A DNA stretch of 43,158 nucleotides from Campylobacteraceae bacterium (GTDB taxonomy: Bacteria; Campylobacterota; Campylobacteria; Campylobacterales; Sulfurovaceae), in NCBI GenBank assembly GCA_027081405.1, contig JALWKO010000050.1, positions 1 to 43,158 on the forward strand, written 5' to 3'. How positions within the stretch are numbered: the stretch's first letter is position 1; the number at the start of each line of letters is the position of its first letter. This document shows, piece by piece, positions 6,967 to 14,232 of the stretch. The notes below the pieces were generated by a model that had not been told where the DNA came from, made no database searches, and worked only from the letters and a program-made list of their open reading frames with translations. The position numbers were made by a program, and so were the translations under genes.

Positions 6967-8160
6967 ATGTCCATCCAACCCGTCACGTCCGTCGAAGCGT
7001 TCCGATCTCTGGTGGAGGAGATCCAGTCCCAGGAGGGCTACCGGCAGCCCGTCGCCTTTGGGATCGCCCGGGTCGACCGGGGTCAGAAAAACGCCGACAA
7101 GGTGCTGCAGGCCAACTATGCCGTCGTCAACTGGAAAGAGAATTACGGTTCGGCGGCGATTTTCATCCGGGCGCTGCAGGAGGCGCGGGTCGCCGTCGAT
7201 TTCAGCGGGAGTGAATTCGTCGCGACCCTCAGCGACGAGTTCGTCGCCAACGCCATGGCGGCTTTCGCCCCCTATGTGGCCGAAGCGGTCGGGGACGCCC
7301 ACCGAAACGTGCAGGTGATCAAAGTCCTCTCGGAGATGGGGGATATCGGCAAAGACTATCGGATCTGCTTCCTTTTCGAAGACGCGGCCCCCAAAAGTGT
7401 CGAGGCGGTCTATCTGAAACTCTACGCCCTCTCCCTGGGCAAAGCGCCCCTGCGGGGGGTCAACCTCGAGGGGGCCTTCGGGGTGCTTACCAACGTCGCC
7501 TGGGTGGGGAACAAACCCTACGAGCTGGAGTATCTGCGGGAACACGAGATCGAAATGAAACTCAAGGGGACCTTCCCCAACATCGACAGCGTAGACAAAT
7601 TCCCCCGCTATCTGCAGCATGTCATCCCCGCCGACAACACCCGGATCCTGGACAGCTCCAAAGTCCGCATGGGGGCCCAGCTGGCCCCCGGCACCACCGT
7701 CATGCCCGGCGCCAGCTACATCAACTTCAACGCCGGGACCCTGGGACCGGTGATGGTCGAAGGGCGGATCTCCTCCTCGGCGGTGGTCGGAAGCGGCTCG
7801 GACGTAGGCGGCGGTGCGAGTATCCTGGGGGTCCTCTCCGGGACGGATGGCAACCCCATCAGCATCGGGGAGAACACTCTGCTGGGGGCCAACTCGGTCA
7901 CCGGGATCCCTCTGGGAGACGGCTGCATCGTCGATGCGGGGATCGCCGTACTGGCCGGGACCAAAATCCGCATCGACGAGGATCAGCTCGCCAAGATCCG
8001 GGAGGCCAACCCCGAGGTGGAGCTGGAGGACAAAACGGTCTTCAAAGGGGCCGAACTCCAGGGGCTCAACGGGATCCACTACCGGATCGATTCCCTCAGC
8101 GGCGAAATGATCGCACGCCGCAGCACCCGGGAGGTGAAGCTCAACGAGGAGCTGCATTGA
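6967..8160 (+). CDS. dapD: 2,3,4,5-tetrahydropyridine-2,6-dicarboxylate N-succinyltransferase
   Basis: 397 residues, matching the long epsilon-type DapD. The enzyme transfers succinyl from succinyl-CoA to tetrahydrodipicolinate in the diaminopimelate/lysine pathway, feeding peptidoglycan synthesis. An N-terminal domain is followed by a left-handed beta-helix region (about 235-345) with repeated hexapeptides such as VRMGAQLAPGTTVMPGASYI and ISIGENTLLGANSVTGI. The start is placed at the second ATG (6967) because TAGGAG lies just before it, while the ATG at 6949 has no Shine-Dalgarno. The stop codon sits inside an 11-bp perfect hairpin. dapA occurs elsewhere in the window (42059-42952). Confidence 0.93.
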   Translation: MSIQPVTSVEAFRSLVEEIQSQEGYRQPVAFGIARVDRGQKNADKVLQANYAVVNWKENYGSAAIFIRALQEARVAVDFSGSEFVATLSDEFVANAMAAFAPYVAEAVGDAHRNVQVIKVLSEMGDIGKDYRICFLFEDAAPKSVEAVYLKLYALSLGKAPLRGVNLEGAFGVLTNVAWVGNKPYELEYLREHEIEMKLKGTFPNIDSVDKFPRYLQHVIPADNTRILDSSKVRMGAQLAPGTTVMPGASYINFNAGTLGPVMVEGRISSSAVVGSGSDVGGGASILGVLSGTDGNPISIGENTLLGANSVTGIPLGDGCIVDAGIAVLAGTKIRIDEDQLAKIREANPEVELEDKTVFKGAELQGLNGIHYRIDSLSGEMIARRSTREVKLNEELH

Positions 8161-8181
8161 TCGAAACGGGGTTTCGATCAA
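8157..8181 (+). other. Perfect hairpin over the dapD stop codon
   Basis: 11-bp stem TTGATCGAAAC (8157-8167), loop GGG, GTTTCGATCAA (8171-8181). The left arm contains the dapD stop; the right arm joins directly onto an AGTGAGG heptamer array. There is no following T-tract, so a classical terminator is unlikely, though RNA 3'-end protection is possible. Confidence 0.7.
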
Positions 8182-8275
8182 GTGAGGAGTGAAGAGTGAG
8201 GAGTGAGGAATTGCGTGGCGCCGCGTTGCGGCGCGATGGAAGGAAGGTGGGACTCCAGTCCCGCATTTGGGGTGC
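8181..8275. repeat. AGTGAGG array and hairpins after dapD
   Basis: Four heptamers (AGTGAGG, AGTGAAG, AGTGAGG, AGTGAGG) at 8181-8208, then GGCGCCGC-GTT-GCGGCGCG and a shortened double-hairpin module with GGGACT-CC-AGTCCC at 8249-8262. Confidence 0.8.
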
Positions 8276-8282
8276 GTAAACG

Positions 8283-8522
8283 ATGAACGGCGGACTGGAT
8301 CTGAACAAACGGGTCTTTCTCCTGGGGGTGCTGACCCAGAAAGAGGGGGAGACGATCCGGGATACGATCCTGGCGCTGGCCAATACCGGTATGTTCACCC
8401 CCAAAGAAGGCAAGCGTATCCGTAAGGAGCTCGAAGCCGAAGGGTATCTTCTGGAGGGGAAACTCACGGTCAAAGGGATGATCGAAGCTAAGAGGGCCGA
8501 AGAGGAGTTCCGGCTCTCTTGA
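8283..8522 (+). CDS. Small conserved-looking protein of unknown function
   Basis: 79 residues, highly charged and probably helical (QKEGETIRDTILALANTGMF; EGKRIRKELEAEGYL; LTVKGMIEAKRAEEEFRL). The pattern helix-helix-turn plus a short hairpin would fit a small winged-helix or other nucleic-acid-binding fold, but I recognise no family. No strong Shine-Dalgarno precedes the ATG, and the upstream DNA is the repeat block after dapD. It lies just before an S4 RNA-binding protein gene in the same direction. Confidence 0.6.
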   Translation: MNGGLDLNKRVFLLGVLTQKEGETIRDTILALANTGMFTPKEGKRIRKELEAEGYLLEGKLTVKGMIEAKRAEEEFRLS

Positions 8523-8619
8523 GTGAGGAGTGAAAGAGTGAGGAGAGAGCAGTTGAGGTATGATTTTTTACCGTACTCATTCGACAATCACCATTCATCG
8601 GCGATCGAAGGGAACAGCA

Positions 8620-8865
8620 ATGCGTATCGATAAGTGGCTCAGCAGCGTCAACGTGGTCAAGCGGCGCACCATCGCCCAGGATATGGTCAAAAGCGGCGTG
8701 GTCTACATCAACGGCGTCAAAGCCAAACCCTCCAAAGAGGTGAAGGTGGGCGACCGCATCACCATCGAGTACCTCAAAGGGGCCCGGGAATACGAAGTAC
8801 TGGCGATCCCCACGACCAGGACGATCCCCAAGAGCAAAAAAGAGGAATACGTTCGTGAGCTTTGA
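8620..8865 (+). CDS. S4-domain RNA-binding protein (Hsp15/RqcP-like)
   Basis: 81 residues made almost entirely of one S4 domain: MRIDKWLSSVNVVKRRTIAQ, then SGVVYINGVKAKPSKEVKVGD. This is the layout of Hsp15 (HslR) and RqcP, which bind 50S subunits carrying stalled peptidyl-tRNA. The start at 8620 follows AAGGGA; the earlier ATG at 8560 would add an unlikely tail. The stop codon lies inside a 7-bp perfect hairpin (GTGAGCT...AGCTCAC). trpD begins 38 bases later. Its role in ribosome rescue is inferred from the family. Confidence 0.82.
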   Translation: MRIDKWLSSVNVVKRRTIAQDMVKSGVVYINGVKAKPSKEVKVGDRITIEYLKGAREYEVLAIPTTRTIPKSKKEEYVREL

Positions 8866-8873
8866 GAGCTCAC
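8855..8873 (+). other. Perfect hairpin over the stop codon of the S4 gene
   Basis: GTGAGCT (8855-8861), loop TTGAG, AGCTCAC (8867-8873). The stop TGA is at 8863-8865. A heptamer array begins three bases later. No T-tract. Confidence 0.6.
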
Positions 8874-8875
8874 GG

Positions 8876-8906
8876 ATTGAGAATTGAGAATGGAGAATTG
8901 AGAATG
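8876..8906 (+). promoter_or_regulatory. Heptamer array that forms the trpD ribosome-binding site and start
   Basis: Units ATTGAGA, ATTGAGA, ATGGAGA, ATTGAGA at 8876-8903, then ATGG. The only Shine-Dalgarno (GGAG, 8892-8895) lies in unit 3, and the trpD start ATG (8904) is the first triplet of unit 5. Gain or loss of one unit would alter spacing. Confidence 0.75.
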
Positions 8907-9890
8907 GAACATATATCCCAGGTCAAAAAGGCATTCGAGCGGCTCTTTGCCAACGAGATGGCTGAGGAGGAGGCGCGGGATTTTCTGGTGGGTCTCTACG
9001 AAAAAGGGGAGAGTCCCGAGGAGATCGCCGCCGCGGCGGACGTGATGCGTGCGCATTCGGTGAAGCTGCCGGTGCCCGAGGATCTGCGCGACAAGCTGGT
9101 CGACATCGTCGGCACCGGCGGGGACAAAAGCGGCAGCTTCAATATCTCCACCACCGTAGCGCTGCTGTTGGCCGCTTCGGGGAGCTATGTGGCCAAGCAC
9201 GGCAACCGCTCCATCACGAGCCGTTCGGGGTCGGCCGATGTGCTGGATGCGCTGGGGGTGCGCCTCGATCTGGATCCCGAGCGGCAGGTGCGCCTGCTGG
9301 AGGAGACGGGATTCACTTTCATTTTCGCCATCCACCACCATCCGGCCATGAAGCACATCATGCCGATCCGGAAATCCCTCGATCACCGGACGATCTTCAA
9401 CATCCTGGGGCCGCTGACCAATCCGGCGGGGGCGCGCAAATACCTCCTGGGGGTCTTCTCCCCGGACTTCATCCGTCCGATGGCCGAAGCGCTGGAGCGG
9501 CTCGACGTAATCCGGGCTTTCGTCGTCAGCAGCGAAGACGGGATGGACGAGATCTCCCTGGCGGCGCCGACCCGTTTCGCTTACGTGGAGGGTGGAAAGG
9601 TGAGCGAAGGGGTCATCGAACCCGAAACCCACGGATTCACGCGTGCCCCCAAAGAGGCGATTCTCGGCGGGGAGGCCGAGGAGAACGCCGCCATCACCCG
9701 AGCGATCCTCGGCGGCGAGGAGCGGGGCCCCAAACGGGACATCGTGCTGCTCAACGGCGCCTATGCCCTCTTTGCCGACGGGAGGGCGCGGGATATCCCC
9801 GAGGCGGTCGAGATCCTCATCGACACGATCGAAAGCGGCAAGGCGGCGAAGCACCTGGAGGAGATCGTCCGGATCTCCAACGCGCTGTAA
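8904..9890 (+). CDS. trpD: Anthranilate phosphoribosyltransferase
   Basis: 328 residues, the normal length for the single-domain enzyme, which joins anthranilate and PRPP in tryptophan synthesis. Seen motifs are VGTGGDKSGSFNISTT (about residues 68-84; PRPP/Mg loop), KHGNRSITSRSGSADVLDALG, and DGMDEISLAAPT. It is not part of a visible trp operon, as is often the case where trp genes are scattered. The start ATG and its Shine-Dalgarno are both supplied by a heptamer repeat array. Confidence 0.94.
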   Translation: MEHISQVKKAFERLFANEMAEEEARDFLVGLYEKGESPEEIAAAADVMRAHSVKLPVPEDLRDKLVDIVGTGGDKSGSFNISTTVALLLAASGSYVAKHGNRSITSRSGSADVLDALGVRLDLDPERQVRLLEETGFTFIFAIHHHPAMKHIMPIRKSLDHRTIFNILGPLTNPAGARKYLLGVFSPDFIRPMAEALERLDVIRAFVVSSEDGMDEISLAAPTRFAYVEGGKVSEGVIEPETHGFTRAPKEAILGGEAEENAAITRAILGGEERGPKRDIVLLNGAYALFADGRARDIPEAVEILIDTIESGKAAKHLEEIVRISNAL

Positions 9891-9896
9891 TAACAA

Positions 9897-9966
9897 GTAG
9901 CGAGTAACTAGTAACTAGAAACTAGTAACTAGAAATTAGTAACTAGAAATTAGCAACGAGTAACCG
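9897..9966. repeat. Ten-unit heptamer array
   Basis: The clearest period-7 array in the window. Consecutive units are GTAGCGA, GTAACTA, GTAACTA, GAAACTA, GTAACTA, GAAATTA, GTAACTA, GAAATTA, GCAACGA and GTAACCG, without a single indel over 70 bases. Substitutions sit at recurring positions of the unit. It lies directly after trpD. Confidence 0.92.
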
Positions 9967-9972
9967 ATTGAC

Positions 9973-10049
9973 CTTTGTTCACATGATAAAGCGGGGCGAA
10001 ACCCCATTCCGATGACATTTGGCGACTAGAGACTATCGACTAGCGACTC
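9973..10049. repeat. Degenerate element-R hairpin and GACTA heptamers upstream of tsaE
   Basis: CTTTGT-TCACATG-ATAAAG at 9973-9991 resembles the core hairpin of element R. GGGG-CGAAA-CCCC follows, then GCGACTA/GAGACTA/TCGACTA/GCGACTC at 10022-10049. Confidence 0.65.
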
Positions 10050-10068
10050 CCATAAGCAAGGAACCTCG

Positions 10069-10536
10069 GTGAAATCTTCAGATCCATCAAACGACAAACG
10101 ACAAACGACAAACGACGTTATCGAGATCGAAGCGGGGTTGGGGGAGCTGGATCGTGTGGTCGACGCGATGCGGCGGATGATCCCCTCCGACGCGGTGATC
10201 TCCCTGGAGGGGGATCTGGCAGCGGGCAAAACCACCCTCGTACGGGCGATCGCCGAAGCGGCGGGGACGGCGGGGGCCGTCACCTCTCCCACGTTTTCGC
10301 TTCAGCATCGATACGGCGGGGGACTTTTTCACTACGATCTGTATCGGAGCGGTTTCGACGAACTGGCGGAATTGGGGCTCTTGGGGGAATTCGATGCCCC
10401 CGGCTGGCATCTGGTGGAGTGGATGGACGATCGGCTCAAAGCCTTTTTAACCGCCGCGGGCTATAATCTCTATCGTGTTTCGATCCTTCCGACGGAGGAT
10501 CGGCGAATTTACCGAATCGGACCCCTCGATGCATAG
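10069..10536 (+). CDS. tsaE: tRNA threonylcarbamoyladenosine biosynthesis ATPase
   Basis: 155 residues. TsaE is the ATPase partner of TsaB/TsaD in making t6A on ANN-decoding tRNAs. Visible are a Walker A motif (EGDLAAGKTTL, about residues 47-57), VTSPTF, HYDLYR and LVEW, all typical. The GTG start at 10069 follows AAGGA by six bases and no better start is available downstream. With this start, residues about 8-16 are encoded by four AAACGAC repeats, so the N-terminus is longer than usual and repeat-derived. It overlaps lptB by 8 bases. Confidence 0.9.
   Translation: MKSSDPSNDKRQTTNDVIEIEAGLGELDRVVDAMRRMIPSDAVISLEGDLAAGKTTLVRAIAEAAGTAGAVTSPTFSLQHRYGGGLFHYDLYRSGFDELAELGLLGEFDAPGWHLVEWMDDRLKAFLTAAGYNLYRVSILPTEDRRIYRIGPLDA
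10089..10116 (+). repeat. Perfect heptamer repeat inside the tsaE reading frame
   Basis: AAACGAC four times without mismatch. Because 7 is not a multiple of 3, loss or gain of one unit shifts the tsaE frame relative to its GTG start. Confidence 0.85.
10462..10467 (+). promoter_or_regulatory. Possible internal -10 box for lptB
   Basis: TATAAT inside the end of tsaE, about 62 bases before the lptB start. It is within coding sequence and no -35 is evident, so it may be chance. Confidence 0.3.
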
Positions 10537-11251
10537 ACTCGAAGCCAGGCGGCTCAGCAAAACGATCAAAAACAAAACCATCGTACGCGACATCTCCCTG
10601 CAAGTGGGCAGCGGGGAGATCGTAGGGCTTCTGGGGCCCAACGGCGCGGGAAAAACGACCACGTTCTACATGATCTGCGGTCTGAGCGACGCGAGCGAGG
10701 GGAGTGTGCTCCTCGATGGGGAGGAGATCACCGCACTGCCTCTGAGCCGTCGGGCCCGGATGGGGATCGGCTATCTCCCCCAGGAGTCGAGTATCTTCAA
10801 AGACCTCAGTATCGAAGACAACCTCCGTATCGCCGCCGAGGCGACCGACATGGATGCCGCAGCCTCCAAGCGGCGTATCGACGAACTGCTCGAACTCTTC
10901 AACATCGAGCCGATCCGGGACCGTCTGGGATTCCGGCTCAGCGGGGGGGAGCGCCGCCGGGCGGAGATCGCCCGTTCCCTGGTGGGGCGCCCCAAGTTTC
11001 TACTGCTGGACGAACCCTTCGCCGGGGTCGATCCCATCGCGGTGCTGGATATCCAGGGGATCATCCGACAACTGCGGGACATGGGGATAGGAATTCTTAT
11101 CACCGACCACAATGTCCGGGAGACCCTGGGGATCTGCGAACGGGCCTACGTGATGCGCGACGGGGAGATGCTGGCTCAGGGGAGCAGCGAAGAGATCGCG
11201 GCCGACCCCGAAGTGCGCCGCCATTATCTGGGCGAAGAGTTCCGGCTCTGA
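10529..11251 (+). CDS. lptB: Lipopolysaccharide export ATP-binding protein
   Basis: 240 residues. This is the cytoplasmic ABC ATPase that drives LPS extraction from the inner membrane with LptFG and LptC. Walker A is GPNGAGKTT (36-44), signature LSGGERRR, Walker B FLLLDEPFAGVDP, and H-loop LITDHNV. The composition and the FAGVDP/HNVRETL pattern match LptB rather than branched-chain amino-acid transporters. The start is the ATG at 10529, overlapping the tsaE stop, so translation is probably coupled. The longer upstream frame runs inside tsaE and is rejected. Confidence 0.93.
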   Translation: MHRLEARRLSKTIKNKTIVRDISLQVGSGEIVGLLGPNGAGKTTTFYMICGLSDASEGSVLLDGEEITALPLSRRARMGIGYLPQESSIFKDLSIEDNLRIAAEATDMDAAASKRRIDELLELFNIEPIRDRLGFRLSGGERRRAEIARSLVGRPKFLLLDEPFAGVDPIAVLDIQGIIRQLRDMGIGILITDHNVRETLGICERAYVMRDGEMLAQGSSEEIAADPEVRRHYLGEEFRL

Positions 11252-11259
11252 ATATCGGC

Positions 11260-11895
11260 ATGGATGACAAGCAGATCGCGGACTTTGTCCATTTGTGTTT
11301 GCAAGATCTGCAAAAAGCCCGCGAGATGCTATCGGGGATGCCCGCGTTGGTCGACGTACGCACGAGTATCGATGAGACGCCTTTGTCATTATTGTTGCGT
11401 TGGTATGAACCCGAAGAGTGTAGTGTTGAGCATCTCGTCGAGGCTATGCGTCTTTTGATTGCTAGCGGTGCGGACGTCAATGCCTACAATGCTTGCGGGA
11501 GCAATCCTTTGCACAACGCGATCCGGTCCGGGGTTGTAGAAGCGATCAAGGTATTGCTAGAAAACGGTGCCATCATCGAACCCCCGTTTGGGTTTATGGA
11601 AGAGAAGACCCTCCACATTGCCGTAGAAAGCGGTGATGTGGAGATCATGACTTGTTTACTTGAAAAAGGTGCTCAAATCGACGCAAAAAACGGTTTGGGT
11701 CAAACGCCGTTGCATTATGCGTCTAGTCAAGACGAAAACGCTCCGATTGTCGAGTTGCTGCTTCGATTCGGTGCCGATCCCAATGCGGCGGACGAGTTTG
11801 GTGATACTCCGCTGGATGAGGCTCTCTCAGAAGGTGCTTTGCAGGTGGCCGTGCTATTGAAAAAGTATGGAGCTAGAAGCGGTCATGAACGATAG
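11260..11895 (+). CDS. Ankyrin-repeat protein
   Basis: 211 residues. At least four ankyrin repeats are visible from about residue 65 on, with signatures ASGADVNAYNACGSNPLHNA, LLENGAIIE, LLEKGAQIDAKNGLGQTPLHYA and LLRFGADPNAADEFGDTPLDEA. There is no signal peptide, so it is probably cytoplasmic. Such repeats bind other proteins; the partner is unknown. It starts eight bases after lptB, yet its codon use is noticeably more AT-rich than lptB, which may mean later acquisition. It is convergent with the surface lipoprotein gene. Confidence 0.85.
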   Translation: MDDKQIADFVHLCLQDLQKAREMLSGMPALVDVRTSIDETPLSLLLRWYEPEECSVEHLVEAMRLLIASGADVNAYNACGSNPLHNAIRSGVVEAIKVLLENGAIIEPPFGFMEEKTLHIAVESGDVEIMTCLLEKGAQIDAKNGLGQTPLHYASSQDENAPIVELLLRFGADPNAADEFGDTPLDEALSEGALQVAVLLKKYGARSGHER

Positions 11896-11900
11896 CCGGC

Positions 11901-11938
11901 CCACCGCACCGGATTTGTACTGTGTTCCGGTGAAGTGG
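11901..11938. terminator. Hairpin between convergent genes
   Basis: CCAC-CG-CACCGGA, a 12-base loop, then TCCGGTG-AA-GTGG: a 7-bp stem extended by 4 bp around a mismatch. It sits between the ankyrin gene and the convergent lipoprotein gene but has no T-tract on either side. Confidence 0.35.
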
Positions 11939-11942
11939 AAGA

Positions 11943-13181
11943 TCAGTTTTGCGCCCCGTTGAGGGTACATCCCGATCCGTAGAAGGTGCCTTGGTAGTTT
12001 TCGCCATGGACGTCGGAGAGTTGGGCGTTGCTGATCTCTCCGGTAGAAGGGTCGTAATTGGCCGAAATTTCGGTGCCGTCATCGGCGTTGGCATGAATGG
12101 TACCGTTGCTGTAGGTACCGCTGATTTTGTATGTATGGTTGTCGGAAGTATCATAGGCCAAACCGCTGATTTTTCCCTCGTTGTCGATGTCGATGGAATA
12201 GAGCCCCCCTGCACCGTTATCTGCGACGAAGGTCCCCACTACGCGATAGTGTGCGTTGGGGATACCGGCGATGCGATGCACTTCCCATGAGCCGCCGCCT
12301 TGGTTCAAACTCCATTGTCCGCTCATCGAATCGGGAGAATCGATCGTTCCGTCAAACTTTGCACCCGTATTGACCGAACCCGATACGGTCATGGTGTCGA
12401 GATGGAGCGGATACGGGGTGCGGGTCGTGAAGTATCCTCCGAGATTGTCACTGTAGCCGAGAATGTAAGTTTTCCCATCCTTGGGGGAGATCAGCACTCC
12501 CACTTCACCGTTGTCGTCGCCGTCGTAGATGCCTTTAAATGCTCCGGAGTAGGCACACATCAGAGTGGTTTCCAGATGCTGTTTGGCCGTCTCCATAGAG
12601 GGGAGTTGGTAGCCCGAAACGTTCTCTTGGAACTGCTGATCGAAATTTTCCGAAGCGAAATCGATGTTTTGCCAATTTTGGGCCTCTTGTCTCGTTTCTT
12701 CGGAGATGGTGATTTCGTTGGAGGGATCGTTGTCCTCATCCAGCGCCAGGAGGAAGCGGGTGATGTTGAGTACGGCGGTAGAGTTGACCGTACCGTTTTG
12801 GACCAGATCTACCGGAGTGGTAAGCGAACTACACGCTACCGTGCCCAGTACCACGCTGCCGACGGAGAACGTGACAGTGTTGCCTTCTTCACACTGATAG
12901 CTTCCATTCTCTCCGGTCAATCCGTGGATCGCGCCCGATTGATATTTCAGACCGATGACATTGGTATCCCGGAAATTTCCCGCGACGGTTTTAGCGGAGC
13001 TTGTTCCTCCGTTGTTGGTCGAGCCGTTGTTTCCACCGTTATTTGAACCGCTTGTGCTCGAACTGTGTGTACCTGTGTTGCTTGTATCTGGAGTGTCTCC
13101 GGAACCTCCACCGCCGCATCCGACGAGCGCGAAGGCCAAAATGCCGGTGGCCAGGAGTGTATGTGTATTTTTAAAATGCAT
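11943..13181 (-). CDS. Surface or periplasmic lipoprotein, unknown function
   Basis: 412 residues. The signal peptide and lipobox (ALVGC, Cys22) are followed by a Gly/Ser/Asn/Thr-rich spacer (about 23-70) and a domain starting VAGNFRDTNVIGLKYQSGAI with HGLTGENGSYQCEEGNTVTF, a pattern I recognise from extracellular proteobacterial lipoproteins and adhesin-like proteins. The C-terminal half is rich in beta-strand repeats (ISGLAYDTSDNHTYKISG; ISANYDPSTGEISNAQL). The start at 13181 has a strong AAGGAG five bases upstream. Probably outer-membrane anchored; no enzymatic motif seen. Confidence 0.82.
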   Translation of the reverse strand: MHFKNTHTLLATGILAFALVGCGGGGSGDTPDTSNTGTHSSSTSGSNNGGNNGSTNNGGTSSAKTVAGNFRDTNVIGLKYQSGAIHGLTGENGSYQCEEGNTVTFSVGSVVLGTVACSSLTTPVDLVQNGTVNSTAVLNITRFLLALDEDNDPSNEITISEETRQEAQNWQNIDFASENFDQQFQENVSGYQLPSMETAKQHLETTLMCAYSGAFKGIYDGDDNGEVGVLISPKDGKTYILGYSDNLGGYFTTRTPYPLHLDTMTVSGSVNTGAKFDGTIDSPDSMSGQWSLNQGGGSWEVHRIAGIPNAHYRVVGTFVADNGAGGLYSIDIDNEGKISGLAYDTSDNHTYKISGTYSNGTIHANADDGTEISANYDPSTGEISNAQLSDVHGENYQGTFYGSGCTLNGAQN

Positions 13182-13433
13182 CGAGTCTCCTTTCGAAAAA
13201 AATGTCATGCATTCTACATAGTGTTATGTTTTTATTTATTTATCCAAAAAACTATATGATCTATTTAAGTATTAGAGATGATCGATTCAAATCATTTTTT
13301 GCTCGTTTCGATAGGAGGAATTTGCGTGCTGTGACGAAACGATGTAGCGCAAAAATCGGTCGATAGATCGATCACGGTTGCGCGGTGATTTCCAGAGAAA
13401 TAACGAGAAAAGAAAAAAAAGGTGCTGACATGG

Positions 13434-13455
13434 CGATGCCCCGTAGGGAGCATCG
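13434..13455 (-). terminator. Possible terminator hairpin after rpsR
   Basis: On the minus strand CGATGCTCC-CTAC-GGGGCATCG, a 9-bp stem with one T-G pair, 8 bases after the rpsR stop. A run of eight T follows, but about 15 bases later, so the shape is imperfect for intrinsic termination. Confidence 0.45.
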
Positions 13456-13462
13456 GAGGGGG

Positions 13463-13726
13463 TTACTTGATCAGTTCGAAGGGGTTTTCGATGACCCGTT
13501 TGCGGTCGACGATATACGGAATCAGTGCGACCTGGCGGGCCCGCTTGATGGCGGAGGTGACCATATCCTGGTGTTTTTTGCAGTTTCCGGTCAGGCGCCG
13601 GGGCATGATCTTGTAGCGCTCGGAGAGGCTGTATTTGAGCAGTCCGAGGTCTTTGTAGTCGATGAATTCGACTTTCTGCTCGCAGTAGCGGCAGTAGCGT
13701 TTGCGGAATTTTCTTCTTTCGGCCAT
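13463..13726 (-). CDS. rpsR: 30S ribosomal protein S18
   Basis: 87 residues, typical S18 (KYCRYC-like start, then [17 protein letters not shown] and [12 protein letters not shown]). Cys12 and Cys15 with CKKH near position 49-52 form a likely zinc site, so this is the Cys-containing form of S18. The start at 13726 has AGGAG at the right distance; the longer upstream frame overlaps ssb and is rejected. It is the last gene of the conserved rpsF-ssb-rpsR operon. Confidence 0.96.
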   Translation of the reverse strand: MAERRKFRKRYCRYCEQKVEFIDYKDLGLLKYSLSERYKIMPRRLTGNCKKHQDMVTSAIKRARQVALIPYIVDRKRVIENPFELIK

Positions 13727-13737
13727 GTGGGTGTCTC

Positions 13738-14214
13738 CTAAAAGGGAATTTCTTCTTCGTCGATATCGATTTCGGGTACCTGGGGCTCGGCGGGCGCGGT
13801 ACCGCCTGATTGCGGGGCGCTCTGGGGTTCGCTCGGACGGGGAGCGGGGGCTTCGTATCCCCCCTGGGCTCCTCCGGCGGCCGCTTCGGCGCGGCTGTCG
13901 AGGATCTGGAGGTTGTCCACCGTCACGGAGTGCTTGCTCCGTTTGCTCCCGTCCTGGGCGGTCCACTGCTCCAGGACCAGCCTACCTTCCACGAGGACTC
14001 TGCGACCTTTGTGCAGATACTGGTTGGCGATCTCCGCGGTGCGTCCGAAGAGGGTCAGGTCGATGAACATCACCTCCTCTTTCTGTTCGCCGTCGCTCCC
14101 CTTGAAGCGGCGGTTGGTGGCGATGCCGACCTTGCCGATGGCGGTCCCGCTGGGGGTGTATCGGATCTCGACGTCGCGGGTGAGGTTGCCTACCAGGATC
14201 ACGCGGTTGTACAT
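13738..14214 (-). CDS. ssb: Single-stranded DNA-binding protein
   Basis: 158 residues. An N-terminal OB-fold ([20 protein letters not shown], then [35 protein letters not shown]) is followed by a Pro/Ala/Gly-rich flexible linker and the acidic tip DIDEEEIPF, which recruits replication and repair partners in known SSBs. It lies between rpsF and rpsR, as in most bacteria, with gaps of 18 and 11 bases. Confidence 0.96.
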   Translation of the reverse strand: MYNRVILVGNLTRDVEIRYTPSGTAIGKVGIATNRRFKGSDGEQKEEVMFIDLTLFGRTAEIANQYLHKGRRVLVEGRLVLEQWTAQDGSKRSKHSVTVDNLQILDSRAEAAAGGAQGGYEAPAPRPSEPQSAPQSGGTAPAEPQVPEIDIDEEEIPF

Positions 14215-14232
14215 GGTCGCTCCTTGCGATGG

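Noticed and set aside
8157-8181. dapD hairpin as an intrinsic terminator
   Set aside because: The stem is good but no T-tract follows; the next bases are a purine-rich heptamer array.
9897-10116. CRISPR-like arrays
   Set aside because: Units are 7 bases, contiguous, without spacers, and no cas genes are present.
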